Shown in pieces: positions 25,701 through 40,700 of a stretch of DNA of 64,000 bases. The position numbers and the translations under genes were made by a program. Position 1 is the first letter of the stretch; each line of letters starts with the position of its first letter. Under the pieces are notes generated by a model, which saw nothing but the letters and a program-made list of their open reading frames with translations, had not been told where the DNA came from and did no database searches. The DNA is from Bolinopsis microptera (Eukaryota > Ctenophora > Tentaculata > Lobata > Bolinopsidae), in contig NC_087078.1 of assembly GCF_026151205.1 (NCBI RefSeq), forward strand, positions 15,765,118-15,829,117. The letters are read 5' to 3'.

Positions 25701-28700
25701 TAAGCACCTTAAGCGCCAAACCCTAGTAATATAAGACTAAGCTGATATTTTGCAAAGAGACGTAGCAACTGTGACATTGGTTAACTGTGACATTGGTTAA
25801 CTGTGACATTGGTTAACTGTTTACTGTGACATTGGTTAACTGTGACAGTGGTTAACTGTGACATTGGTTAACTGTGACATTGGTTAACTGTGACATTGGT
25901 TAACTGTGACATTGGTTAACTGTGACATTGGTTAACTGTGACATTGGTTAACTGTGACATTGATTAACTGTGACATTGGTTAACTGTGACATTGATTAAC
26001 TGTGACATTGGTTAACTGTGACATTGGTTAAAATAGCTTTATTGCTGGTAGCAGCATGGTCATAGGGTGAGTCTCTGATTGGCGCATCCCAGGACTGTTG
26101 AATAGCTGTAAGCTGCAATGTTGCTTAATACCTTCGTGCCAACATCTAGCAGTTGCTTGAGGGTGGCTAAAGAAACACCTATCTTAACGAGGGAGTGGTC
26201 ATGCTTGTAAGTCTCCAAGATTCCCGGGGAGAACCTAAACAAATCAACATTCTATACAGAAACATTCTAATCTAGATCAAATCTTTTCAAAAAGTCGAAA
26301 TTCATTTATCCATATCTCATGGTTTCGCTCCTCTAAGTCTAGTCTCAAAACAGAAGGGTAAATGTAAAAATCCCTACCAGTCAGTGATGATGAGGATGAT
26401 CTGCCCATCAGCCCAGTCAGTTGAGAGATTGTTAACTCTCTCATGATCTTCCTCGACCATCTTGTTCACTTGACTCTGAAATATTTGGAATATTATCCAA
26501 CGCCATCATTTTAACAGAAAGGCACATATCAGATTGACTCCAGTATTATCTAGTTCAAAAATATTTCGAAAGTTTTATCAACGAAAACATGTTCAAAACA
26601 TGTTCGACAATTCAATTCGACCATGTGCATATGCAAATCTTTAAAAGTAAAACTTACGATAATTTCAGTGAGCCCATTAACAACATTCTGTTTGAACTGC
26701 GGTATAACCAAATTCGTCGGTTTCATCTTGACCCGTGCCGGCGAGCCCAGCCCTAAAAAAGACTCCCTATCGCGAGTTTGGTATGGTGTTTCCGAAGAGG
26801 TCGTGTGTTTTTCCAACGCCACTTGCCTCGAATGTGTCTCTTTTCTTAGCTGAGACATTACTGAGGCAGCATTTTTAGGAATAATTTGTGGAGAAGCAGG
26901 AGGTGTTTTTGGCATAGTCGGGGGCGTTTTCTCGATTTGTGTCTGAGAGATGGCCCGACTTTTCGTGACCTGAGGAGGAGGGCCCCGCCCTAGGAAGAAC
27001 TCTAGTTTCTTCCCTGAAGATAGAGTAGGATCAGGTTGCAAATTTCTTTTGGGAGGTGCCTCTGGTTCGGTGATTATGCCAACAGGAACTTCTTCGACAG
27101 CACTTTCCTTAGGCAGCAAAGATTCAGCCTCTTTATCTTTAAGTTCAAGAACACCTTCGATTCGGGGATCTTCATTTTCAATAGTGGGGATAGGTTTAAA
27201 TATAGTTTCATCAGGAAGTTTTGACTGTGCTCTTATAGCAACAGGCTTCTGTATAAGGTGGCCTGGTTGCACAGTTTTAGGTTGCACCGATTGTTTGGTA
27301 TCTTTCTGTCGCTGTTCTGGTGAACTTAGAGGAATTACCATTTGGGGAGATCCTATTCTTTTAATTTGTCTCTCAGGAGTTAGGGGCCGATTTTCTACAA
27401 GAATAAGGGTTCGGGACTGTCTTTCTGACGTCAGAGTCGGCTTTTCTGGGGTCTCGGATGTCCTTTCTAGAGTTTGTAATCGTTTATCAGGAGTCAGTGA
27501 TCGTCTTCCAGGACTGTATGATCTTAATTCGGGGGTCAGCGGCCGTGACCGATTATTAGGCCAGTCCTGGGGGCTATGGACAGCTGCTATCTGCTGTTGG
27601 ATAGGTTCAATGCTGGACCTGGTTTGAAATAGATTCGATAAGGTTGGCTCAGGTTCCGGTTCCGGTTCAGGTCTAGGTGTTTCAGGTTTTTCAAGAGTGA
27701 CAGATTCACTGCTCCGGCGTCGAGTTTGTGCGGTGTCCACTACACTCAGAAGCCCTGCGATTTGCGAATTTCAATAATCTTATTATCCCAAAGATGAACA
27801 GTTTTCATTAACTTTGAATTCTAACAAACAAAATAAAAATGATTACGTTATTAATATTTTATTATTTATACCTGGCTGAGGTTGTGTGAACATATTCTTG
27901 CCACCGAAATGAGTCAGCAGAACCTTGGTAAACGCTAGACACAGTTTCTCGTTCCTGATTAGAATAAGGGACTGAGATTTGTGAAATAATGAATTGAAAC
28001 CTGATATAGACAACAAAATATGTTGGCTCAGATAACTAAAATTCAGAAATGAGTACTTGTACATCAATTTGGAAACAATAGAGAATTCGATAGTTGGACA
28101 TAAAATAAATGTCTAACCCTGATACAAGATCGCCAGCCACATCCATATTGATAAACCTACATCCTGCTGCCTTGAGGGCATCCAAACTTATTCTGATATT
28201 CTCGTATCTAGGAAAAGATAGCTGTTGGTGGAGAAGTTTAAAGTTTAAGTTTTGGTTTAAAGAGAAATACCATAGTCGTGGATAAAATCCGAAATATTTC
28301 GAGATATCACTCTCAGAGGTCGTTAAATAATCAGGTAAACAAGCATGACTGAATTCTAACTTGTGGAATGTCATTTTGGGATCCTCTCTGTAGGCAAATT
28401 TAGTCTGGGTAAGAGCTTGAGTCAGCTCGGGTAACAATTCTCCGTCACCCAGATCTGTAGTCAAATCAGTGACGATATACTCGGATCCGTTGTCTGACAG
28501 CTTGCACTCCACCTGGTAATAATATGGTGGTAATAACAATTTACAATGATCTCAGATAGTACATAATTTTAAAATTACTAGATTTATCGGCCGTAGGTTT
28601 TCCAGTTTCAAAAACGATTTAAGCACACCAATTCTTCGTGGAGTACACCTGTCAAAGAAGTTGTTGGCTCACCCATTCAGTGAAGGAGGCCTTTTGAGCA

Positions 28701-31700
28701 GACTGCCAGTTATCCGGTCCGTTTATCTCAGGTACTTCTTCTTCTTTTACCTTTAGAGCTGAAATCGAGCATTTGGTGGGGTGAGAAAATGATGTTGTGC
28801 AGTCGGAATACAATTTCGAATTTCAAAGGATGTTTAAGAATTTGTTGCATCAGTTCCTCTGCATTTTCAATACCTTGATAGTTTCGAGCGACATCAAACT
28901 TACCAAGTTGCCAGCAGGAGATGTTGGTCTCAACTCTCGGGTTGCAACACGGATATATTTTTTTGTTTTTTTACAAAAGTACAAAAATAACGTGACATAG
29001 GTAGGCTTCTAAGTTCTATTTCTATTAAGATCAATGCGCATTAGCGCATACGACGATGAACAAATATCTAGTATTTAATTATAGTCTGATCATCCTTTAA
29101 AAAGTCTTTGCCGTCTCTCAAAAGAAAAATTGTCTATCTGAGAGCGGCAGGACGGGTAGAATCTACTGTTCAACATCTGTTTATGACATGTTTTAGATCT
29201 GAGAGCTGTGGTTATCTGTTACTTGTGGCGCGACTTTCATCTTCACCAACATCTCCTCTCTGAAAGCTTTCATCCAGGCAATACAAAGAGTGTTGATCAC
29301 GGACTGAGTCAGAGGAAATCCGTAGGTTGAGGAGAAAACAAAGAAATCGTGCCCTACAGAGAACGGGGGATTTTCCAGTTTGGATCTTGCGGATAGCACT
29401 AGGATGTACGCAACCAGGACAGCCATGACGACTATATTCCACAGATTCATCAGAAGGGTGCAGAGCAGGAACTCTCGGTCAGGAAATTCCCGTTTCTTGA
29501 CTAATCTCAGGGTTGTCAAGACACCGGAGATCACACCGAGAATAAGGAATATCACCAGGACGGCCAGCTTACATTTATTTTGCGGCCCGTAGACGTTATC
29601 CTTAAACTCCTCATACGGTGTTATGATTTCCTGCGTGATTCTAAACTTCGCGAGAAGTGCTTTGTCGAGATCGAACACAAAGATGTGTACGGAGGACATG
29701 ACCAGGACGAAGAGAACCACAACGTAGGATGCAATGTAGAGGAAGGAAGGAGGTAAGGAGGAGTATTTGACGGTAACGTATCTAACAATACTCATTAGAA
29801 CTATCACAAACACTTCAATACTCGTGACAGCTAGCAAGACTGTGTTTACATGAGCAAGCCAACCCATATCTCCACTCTTTAGGTACAGGTCCATCTGGTG
29901 TGATGGTGCTAGCAGTTTAGGGATCAACACCAGAGGAAAGTAGACCAGCTTGATGTGATCCAGCAGGGAGACCAGGCAGAAGATGCTGTTGGAGGGGTTG
30001 GTACTTTGTCTGAAGCTGAAGAGAGAGGTGAGGGGGCTGACCAGGACCCCGATGAGGAAGTAGAGTATGAAGAGTATGGCGAAGAAATAGTTGAGGGCTG
30101 TGTCTGTTGGGGTGACGGGACGGATCTCAACTGGGTCCAGGACACCACTAAACATGATGCTTGCGTTGCCAAATATTGCCATGTCAGCTGATTTGAGTGC
30201 TGTTGGGAGGAGGAATATGAGAAAAAGTAAAACTTATTGGTCCGGTTAAAACATATTGAACAAAAAGTACAGGGTGGGCCAAAAGTCAGTACCCATACGT
30301 TGGCCTTAATAGCTCCGCCGTGTTTTATATTTGAGAGCTGTTGCTTTGCAGATGGCATACTGTACTTACTGGTTCGAGGATTCCGTCGTCAAAATTTGAA
30401 AATTCGAATATTTTAGACCACGCCCATTCAATATTAAAACACCTATATTGTTTTCTCTGAACATGCTGAACGCCTAATTTTTTCAGAGACGGTAGATTAT
30501 TAAATGTTGCATATGATCTGAAAACATGAGGCAAAACGGATTAGAAATGACGAAGTTATCAAGCATTTTCTGTATCTCGTTAACAATATTGACTGGGTGA
30601 TTATGTGACACCGTGACACGACACCTTAATTGGGCACCCTTAACAATTCCCATAATGTTTAACGGGGTAGTTAACGGGGGCACCTTATCACGTGATTCGG
30701 TAAACCAATCACCTGATCACACGTAATGAATAAACTCGTTATGCTTCATATCTCGGTCATCTGAGAAGCTACAGTTCTAATTCTTTCAGGACAAACGTAA
30801 TTCGAATGGCCAAACACAATTCAATAACATTTAGCTTGATCCGACTATCCAAACTATCAAATGAATGTGAAAATGAACCTCCATTTGAAAAAAATGAACG
30901 CGAATATTTTTCGAGTTGACAAATTCCTCGAACCAGTGGTGGTACTAAGTCATACCAGAAAGAAGTATTTAAATTGGGCACTCAGTGACTGAGCTATAAA
31001 GGCCAACGTATGGGTACTGACTTTTGGCCCACCCTGTATGTTCACGCTTATATCCTAACTCTCCCGATATGAGAAATACAATGCAATAATTTCCAGTGAC
31101 AGTCGCACGACTCAACATTCTTTAAAAAACGTATATTTGTCTATCTTTAACGTTGGAACCTAAAGTAGCAGAATCTCTCTCGGGTAAATTAACAGTGACA
31201 AATTTCGCTGGTCGGTACGTGTCAGCAACACATGCAAAACAATGAAGAAAATAAGATAGGTTGATTCTTAGTTTGAAGTGCATCAAATTAATGTGATATT
31301 TAAATTAATTAGATCAACTTTAGTGAATAATAGCAACTTTTCCTGACATAACCCAACTCATGTTGAATAACCTACCGACCTACGATCAAAAGAAAAGGTT
31401 ACAGATTACGATGTAACTCCTTGGCGTTGCAATTAGCTTCAATCAATAAACCATTTAGTGACAATGAATGAAAGGGCCAACACAAAATCACACAAACTAA
31501 AATCGACCACAAAGAATAGAAAGTGAGGTCATAACGATGAGACAATAAAATCCACCTCGATTTGGATACTGATCGGCTCATGAATATCATAATACCATTT
31601 TATTGTATGCTCTTTTATATAGTATAGCTGAATCCACCTATACTCTATAGTATGTTAAAGAACATACAATGTATTACTAAGCTTAATCTACATTAAACCC

Positions 31701-34700
31701 AACTCAGCTAAAGCCACAGCAATATACTAAATGACAGGTGCTGGGGCTGTATTCAATAGTTCAATGACAAACGGACAAACAGGACAACATACGTCAGGAG
31801 CGCAGGTGGTGTCCAGGTAAATATATACGGGTGATTTCGAGCTAGGCTCATGGTAATGAGCACCAATACGAGTCAGTCCTTGTCATCCTGACAATTACAG
31901 GAACAAATGAGTAATGACTATTGATGGGGCAGTATACTTTAATATAGTACCCAGGCAGCTGAGTAGTGAGAGCCAGACCACATTTAGTAGGCCAGACCTT
32001 TAACAGACCTCTTTCCTTAACCCTTACAAGTGTGCTAAATCAAGATACTTAATGTATAGTCTCACTCCCGACTACTATACTAGTACTATATAATATAGCA
32101 GTGCTGACTGCAGTAGTAGTCGGCCTAAGAAATAGAGCAAAAGTTAACAGCATTAAAACCTCCATCTACTCGTTTTTCAGGGGGTTTGCAGAAATGGTGG
32201 ATGATGAAACACCACTGACGAAACCGAAAGCAAATCTAATATACTTACTGCAAGACTAACTACTAGATACGTAAACACTTGCTGTATCAAATTGCCTTAA
32301 TCACCTGTGTTCAAGAATAGTTTGAGGCCGTTTAGCTCTAAGACATTCTAAATCATCACAACCCTACCACAAGCTTACGTGAAATTCTCACAGCTCACTT
32401 GTGGAATGTGAGGGCAAACAAGGCTCAACCACTTAAATAACCGCAAAACGTGGTGACTTTCCTGTTTAATGGAGGCATTATCTGCTTTGGCGGAGTATGG
32501 GTAACATTATCATTATGTATCATCACCATGGCAACGGTCGGGTAAACAATACGCAGAGCAATGAGATTTGCTGAATATTTATAGTGGGTGTTTAAGAGAT
32601 GGAGCAGGTGGTTAAACTTTCTTAAATCGTGCCCAGTAACCCTCCAGTCGTCAGTATTATAGGGCAGCTCATTTGTTTTCAAAATCATTTAACTGTGTAT
32701 TATCATGTAGGTAACCTTCGTGGATTATGAAGGACAACAGTAAGATTATCAAAATTATGTATGAAGCATTTTATTTGAAACGAAGATTAGTCCTTTAAAG
32801 AAAGAGTTTCCTTTTTACTAACCGTTTAAATCATCGGGAAAATGAAATAATATCAAATAATATCATCGAAATGGCAATGAACTGAGTATACCATTACCGA
32901 GATTTCTTTGAAAAATTGAGATCTTTAAGGATAATTTTGTCTCAAATTATTACCTGGAAGTCTTTTGTCTCTAGTATTCCATTGATGATTTTGAATGAGT
33001 TTACGAACCGTTGCCATCTAAATTGTATATCCATCAATAAGTTGATAGAAATATCAAATAATACAGAAGGTTTGGCACGATGTTATGTAAAACTAAAGGA
33101 ATCATTACACAGTACACCGTTGCACATGTTGTAAGCTACAAAATAGCATAGTTAGTAAGTAGGTAATTTGTAAAACATAAAATAACAAATGATATGAGGT
33201 ATATCCTACACCAGCAGGCACCCGCATCTTTAAAATGATGAAAACAATCCGTACAATCAAGCAAGTAGAAGCCATTTGTCAATTTCGGTTAAAACTCCGT
33301 TTCAGATAATAACTTCTTGATACTCAATCAAGTTGAATTATTAGAATGATAGATAATTTATAAAATATGGTTTAAATTGAAAGATGCAGTAACTGTATGG
33401 TATTGATAAAACAAGGTCTTCATCTTATCTGTTGTTCTAAGAATAATATTAAAACGTCGGCTGCACGACTTAAAGGGCCCCCTATTATTAGGGGTCTCAC
33501 GGTGATCAGATCATGTTACCAATTAGTGACGTATAATTAGTGATGTGATCCATCAGTAGAATTTAATTGACCTAGAAATGGGCTAGATATAGGATAGAGT
33601 TCACATGTCAACTCTGTACATCATAGTAATGACCTGCTGCTTTTTAACATACTCTTGAACAGAGGGCTTTAATCAATAAATCGGCCGGTGGTTTAATTGA
33701 TGGTTTTGTACTGCAAATGTGATATTAAAGTGACTCACTTTTTTTCCCTCTCTCACACGCTCTCTCACTCTCTCTCTTGACAGATGTTCAAATTTATGCT
33801 TAATAAATCCGGTTTTTGCTTACGAATTCGTTTATTTTTATTTCAAAATAATAATTTATTTTTCCTTTACAAAACCAGCCCATAGTTAAGTTCATTATAG
33901 TTATACTTTGCCGTATATCTTCCAGAATATATATTTAATACCTAAGATCTAGGTCGCGTATTTACATCTGATCGGTTCATGTACTCCCCTTGCATGCCTT
34001 CGACACGCAAGTCTCACGTCCCTTGATACGAGAACCACCCCCATTAGCAGGAGCTCCCGTCCCTTATGTGATCTACGAGTCGAGTAGACAAATCTTAAAG
34101 ATCATGTTTACTTCTAATGTATAGCTATGATGTACAGAGTTGACATGTGAACTCTATCCTACATCTAGCCCATTTCTAGGTCAATTAAATTCTACTGACG
34201 GATCACATCGCTAATTATACGTCACTAATTGGTGACATGATCTGATCACCGTGGGACCCCTAATAATAGGGGACCCTTTAAGTCGGCCTCCCGCAATGTC
34301 GGTTATCACAATGTATCGAAAAGTGGTTCCATAGTTCTAAAAAAGCAAAAAATCCTCAATCTTACTGTTTGAAAACGTCCAGGTCTAGGTTCCGGCCGGG
34401 ATTTTGATTTAATCCCAGTCCCGGTCCCGGCCGGGATGAGGCGTCTGCAGGCTTATCCCGGCCGGGATGATATTTGTGTCCCGGTAGACCTCTGGAGTAT
34501 ACAGTCACAAACATACAGACAAACAAATATCACTGACCTCCTTTTCTGAGCAGCTCGCTTCCTCTTCTACTTTGTTGTTCTGATGGTTGGATCTCCTCCT
34601 CTTCCTCATCTGACTCTTCTGTGGAGAAGAGAACTTTTAGATCGGCTATTTCGTGATATTCATCGGGTCAAAATAAAATGGGTTTACATGATAAGATGCT

Positions 34701-37700
34701 GTATTTTTTATGACGTAAGACAGTGTTTGTAGCACTGATAGTGATAATGTGCACGGTTTTCTCTTTTGCATATTATATTACCAAATTACTAATTAGGCCC
34801 AGGCTAGAAATAAACTCTCCCTGATGCCGCACTTTTAAAATGTGGTTACCATGGTAATCGAGATAATGCGCCTTCTAAATTAAAATATACGATGAATGAT
34901 TAAATAATTGTGGAAATAATTAATTCTAATTACAGCCGTTGAACACTCTCTAGATAAGTAGATAAGAGTCTAGAACGTCTAGTTACGTTGTTTCTTACCA
35001 GCATTGTCCAGTCCGATTAGTCTACAGGAAGTTCTAATGTACTTGTTGTACTTTATGTTGCTTGAACAGGTAATATAAAGTGTCAGGAATTACAATTTTA
35101 TCACAATGTCGTAATCGGACCCGTTGTACTTGTAACGTCATAACATAAAACTACCCGGCTGAGCTTGAGGAAATCTGCACTTGAACAATAGAGGTTAGCT
35201 TATACGAGAGTGGAAGTCGAAGATTTTCTGTACCCTGCACGCCATTGCAACTACGCGTCGCTCTTTCTACTTTTTGCATATCCTTGAGAGAATCGAGCAA
35301 TATAGATTAGCAAGCTAAGTAAGGATCATTGTTCTGTGCACAACTGTTTAATGAAAACAATTAAGGCACGTATTATACTACTTGGCATCTTATCAAGCGC
35401 ATGGGATTGTTATATGAAGGAAAGTGAGCGATTTTAGGGATGATGATTGATGATCAACCATGCTCTACAATCGACCATCACGTGACTTACTTAAACACGT
35501 TATCTATATGGGCCTGGGGACAGAGGGACTATTCATAGCCCTAGCCCTATACTCTGACCCCAACCCTAACCCAATCCTTAACTGAAGCATCTGCTAAAAC
35601 CCTAACCCTAAATTAGACCAACTTTGAACTTCCTTATATGATCATGTCACGTGATCGAAGCAGTTTTTCGCTAATAACTTGCAAGGGGAGCATTTTAATT
35701 TTATGTCATGTGGGGTGATTCGGAATCAGCGTTTAAAAATACATCGTTCTCTAATGGTTTCGACTGGGAGATCCCTTTTACTTTTAGAAAAATCTCGAAG
35801 TTCCAGTGTAAATGAACGTATCAGAACAGTTACTGTCCTTAATCGGATTGTGTTGTGATGATGAAATTTACTTTGTTGATTAACCTTTTTGTGCCACTGA
35901 GCGATTGTATTCGTTTTGATGTGTCATGGACTTGCTGGGGGATTAGTATCTTTTGATTTTTCAATTCTTTGGGGCTTGGAAATTAGAATGACATAAGTCA
36001 AAAACTGAAAAATATTTTTCTGTCGTTATATGTCAAAAGGTTCGGCGTTATAACCCGGGACTGGCCCCTTAAATGTATGTAACAATATTTGATGCAGGGT
36101 TGCTGGCATTCCTTTTATTATTTTTCCCTTGGGTCACACCAGTTACTGCTCATCGTCCGTTCATAGCCAGTGTTAATTTTAGTTATTAATCCATTTAATT
36201 TATTGGTTTGCACACTGTATCTCGACATACGCTGTATATCGTCACGCATGTTATATCGCCATGTAGTAGAATGTCTTACGGGTATTTTTTGCCCGATACA
36301 CTAGGGACCCCAGATACTCCTTATTTTTAACCGTAGAATTCATTAAAAGTAGTCCTGAGATGATTAGACTGAGTTTACCCGGTTAAAACCCAATTTTCGG
36401 TTCAAAAATAGGCTAAGAAGCCATTTAAACATTTTTTTGACCAAGTTAATTTCGTTGGCATATCAGCAAAATTTGCATAAAAGTGTATTAGAACTAACTG
36501 CAGGATTTCCCCGGTAAAAAATCTAATCGAATGGAGATATAGGGTTGTCGAGATACAGTGTATGTCTATATTCAGTGTGATTACCAATTTATTGACTCTA
36601 TTCTATTCATTTACGTATTATTATATCAAGAATTTATTACTATATCAAGAGTTTACTGTGTTTATCATTCAGGGTTTCTTACATGGTCATCTATCATATA
36701 ATCTAGAATTCATAAGATGGTTAGCTATTCATGGTTGACTACTAAAAGAGTAGAGTTTGAATTGTTTGATCCTGTACAGCATATTGAAAGTTGCTATTTA
36801 TGATGATGTCCATGACCAACTTGCTTCATCTCAGTCACCGAGTGAAAGGGTGGAGTCTGATTACCGCAATACTTAAAATCATATTATCTCGTTAAAAGAT
36901 TAGATTCGTGTTTGACAGAGGAAATTGAAGTATTATTGTAAAAGTGATATCTGATATTATCTTTAAGACTTTCAATTGTCTATCATAAGTATATCAAATA
37001 TATGGGGCAAGGAATTCATATATATATGAATTCCTTGCCCCATATATTTGATATACTTACATAACATAATTATGCTGCGGTACTACCTTGCAGAATTCAT
37101 TTATTTACAGCTCAACTTAATCTTGTAAGCAGACAACAAGAAGACACGGGTTTTTCATATAATCGAGCGGTTCTATTGATGTTCATCTTATCGTGAACCC
37201 GTGGACGCTGGGTTCGATATATAACATATTTAGTATTTACGCTGTAGAAAACGTGATTTTATTTATTTTTATCTCAATTACTTAATCTTGTTAGCAGATC
37301 GGGAAGACACGAGTTTTTCATTTATCGAGCGGTTCTATTAATATTCATCTTCGTGAACGCTGGATTCGATTCACAAAAAAACCCAATCGATGAGTTTCAT
37401 GAAGACTGCATGGATTGCCGTTTTAAGATTACCCAGAGTTCATGCCTTGAGATATATGAACGATATTTGCAAGAAAGGAATCTGTTTCCTCCCTTTTTTG
37501 TTACATCTGCATTTTAATTAATTTAATCAAAATTTGTCATACACCTTCAATAAATTTTAGCTACATCAACGTTTCAGAAAGAATAAGGTATCATGATAAA
37601 ATGTTTGGTGCTGTTACTCTTCCAAATAGCAGTACTGCTTTCACCTCTAAGTTCCGGAAACAAATACACAGTTGATGGAGCATACGAATATTCGATACCA

Positions 37701-40700
37701 TACGACTACTCGATCGGAGAATATTACGGAATAAGCGCACCTAAATGTGGAAAAGAAATCAAACAACTGGACGTATTAAAAGTGAAGAAGCCAAACCAGA
37801 TCCGTATTTCATACACAGGGGATCCCACAGAGATGGCTATAACCTGGACAACCAACTCTGTGAACCACTTCAATGTGGTGAACTACGGGATAATGGAAGC
37901 AGACCTGAACTACACATCCACTTCCATCTCTCATCAGTTTAAATGGCATTGGGACGAGGAAGAGGCTAAATGGATCTACATCAGTGGCTTCATACACGAG
38001 TGTTTGATGGTTAACTTGATGCCCGGCAGGATTCACTTTTACCAGGTTTGTGTTGACTATTATATAAGGGACCATAATTAGAAGGGAACCATAACTAATT
38101 AGGAACTATAACTAAATGGGCCAGACCATGGAGAATTTGTACAATCATTAATTAATAAGTAACATTTACAGTTACTCAGTATTCTACACCGTTTGTAATC
38201 AATACGTATTTCTACAGATATCAAGTAACGGTGAATCGTCTCAAATCCTGAAGTTTGTAGCCGCCCCTGAACCTGGGTCACGAGCTCCATTATCATTTCT
38301 ACACACCGGGGATGTAGGAACATTCGGGACCTCCGTCATGATCACCAAGAACATGATGAACAGACAGGAGAAGAAACAGTATCACGGAATCCTGCACTGT
38401 GGGGATGTTTCATATGCTAACAAGTTTAACAAGACAAGACCAAGGAGAGCTGCCCAGCATGTCTGGGACACTTGGGGCCAGATGGCGGAACCTATTGCCA
38501 GCAAGATGGCTTACATGGTTTCTCCGGGGAACCACGAAGTAGACGAGTTTGAGAGTGCGTTTGAAAATGGGACGATATATTCTAAGAGGTTCATCATGCC
38601 AGGCAATGAACATTACTTCTCGTTTGGAGTTGGGATGGTTCACTTTGTGTCAGTTTCCACAGACGAAAACATCGACCCGAGTTCAACGCAAGGAGTCTGG
38701 CTGGACAGAACTCTGGCTAAGATCAACAAACAAAGGAATCTTTGGCCATGGGTTGTGGTGTTCCAACACAGACCGATCTACAACTCAAACAAGAACCATG
38801 GTAATTGGAGCGGCTCTAATAATTACACTTACGATGGATATGATTGGGAGCTGCCCACATATGAGGGATGGCCTGATGATTACGAAGCTCTAATTTTAAA
38901 ACACAAAGTAGATCTGGTTCTTACAGGACACGTGCATCACTACGAACGAACCTGGCCTGTGAAAAACCGAGATGAGGTCACCAAATCTTACGAAAACGTG
39001 ACGTCACCAGTCCACATTACATGCGGACACGGAGGAAAGGGTCTTTATGCGGTTGTGTGGGATTCTAACGGCCGGAATACGTACGGACCACACCAACCAG
39101 CGTTTTCAGCAGCAAGGGACAACATGAACTGGGGGCACTGTGAGTTGGACTTTATAGATGAAAGGACAGTGAGACATACTATGTTTAGGATGGGTGAGAG
39201 TGAGGTTCCAACCGAGGATGTTCTTATAACCAAAGCTGCTGGGGGAGGTGGTGCAGCGAAGGTGGGATTCAGTTTGGGATTATTGATTGGGTGCTTTATA
39301 TTCTGGAGTTGAAGAAACTTGGTTGGGTTTTACCCACCAAATTGATATTTTAAATTTAATCTTTCTTCGTCAGTTTAGTTGCATTTTATGCAACAAAGTT
39401 TTAAGTTTCGAATGAATCGTGACCCCCTTGTTTATTTTATACCGTCTCGTGACTCTTGAATTTTAGTTTGATGTATGTAAACTGTAAGTGTTTATAATTT
39501 CTGATATTCGAGCTTTTCATTTAAAAAACAATTCCTTCGTATTATTGAGCCAGGGTGTGGACTGGCTGCACCTGGTTAAAACATTTCCGGATTTCCATTC
39601 CATTACGTCATAATGATACTGAAATATAATAAAATTATAGTAAAATATGTAATATAATATTGTTATTCTGTATAATTATAAATCTGACACATTTTTTTGA
39701 ATGGTTGAGCTGCGTCGCAGTTGTAGCGTTTTACTTTTCATATGGAATTGGACGATATTCACAAGAAAGGAATCTTTTTCCTTACTTTTTGTTACATCTC
39801 AATTTAATTACTGTAATCAAATTTTTGAAACACCTTTAATAATTTTCGGTGAATTGTGATTGAACATTTCACAAGGAATAACACATAATGATAAAATGTT
39901 TGGTGCTGTTACTCTTCCAAATAGCAGTACTGCTTTCACCTCTAAGTTCCGGAAACGAATACACAGTTGATGGGGCATACGAATATTCGATACCATATGA
40001 CTACTCGATCGGAGACTATTACGGAGTAAGCGCACCTGATTGTGGAAAAGATATCAAACAACTGGACGTATTAAAAGTGAAGAAGCCAAACCAGATCCGC
40101 CTCTCGTACACAGGGGATCCCACAGAGATGGCTATAACCTGGACAACCAACTCTGTGAACCACCTCAATGTGGTGAACTACGGGCTAATGGAAGCTGACC
40201 TGAACTACACATCCACTTCCATCTCTCATCAGTTTAAATGGCATTGGGACGAGGAAGAGGCTAAATGGGTCTACATCAGTGGCTTCATACACGAGTGTTT
40301 GATGGTTAACTTGATGCCCGGTAGGATTCACTTTTACCAGGTTTGCGTTGATTTTATTTTTAAGGGACCATAATTAGAAGGGAACCCTAACTAATAAGGA
40401 TTTATAACTAAGTGACCAGCATCAAGTGGACAATTTGTACAATCTTTAATTAATAATTATATAATAATTATTAATATAATAATTACCATTAACTTTAACA
40501 GTTATTTTAAACTGTTTGTACTTTGTAATCAATATTATGTACCTCTACAGATACTAAGTAACGGTGAATCGTCTCAAATCCTGAAGTTTGTAGCCGCCCC
40601 TGAACCTGGATCACGAGCTCCATTATCATTTCTACACACCGGGGATGTAGGAACATTCGGGACCTCCGTCATGATCACCAAGAACATGATGAACAGACAG

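Noticed and set aside
27049-27627. 192-codon plus-strand frame with SGVS-type repeats
   Set aside because: Antisense shadow of the Pro/Thr-rich insert exon of the CH gene.
35560-35620. Interstitial telomere repeat
   Set aside because: CCCTAA words are few and degenerate, and they belong to a longer dispersed repeat with a second copy at 19490-19830.
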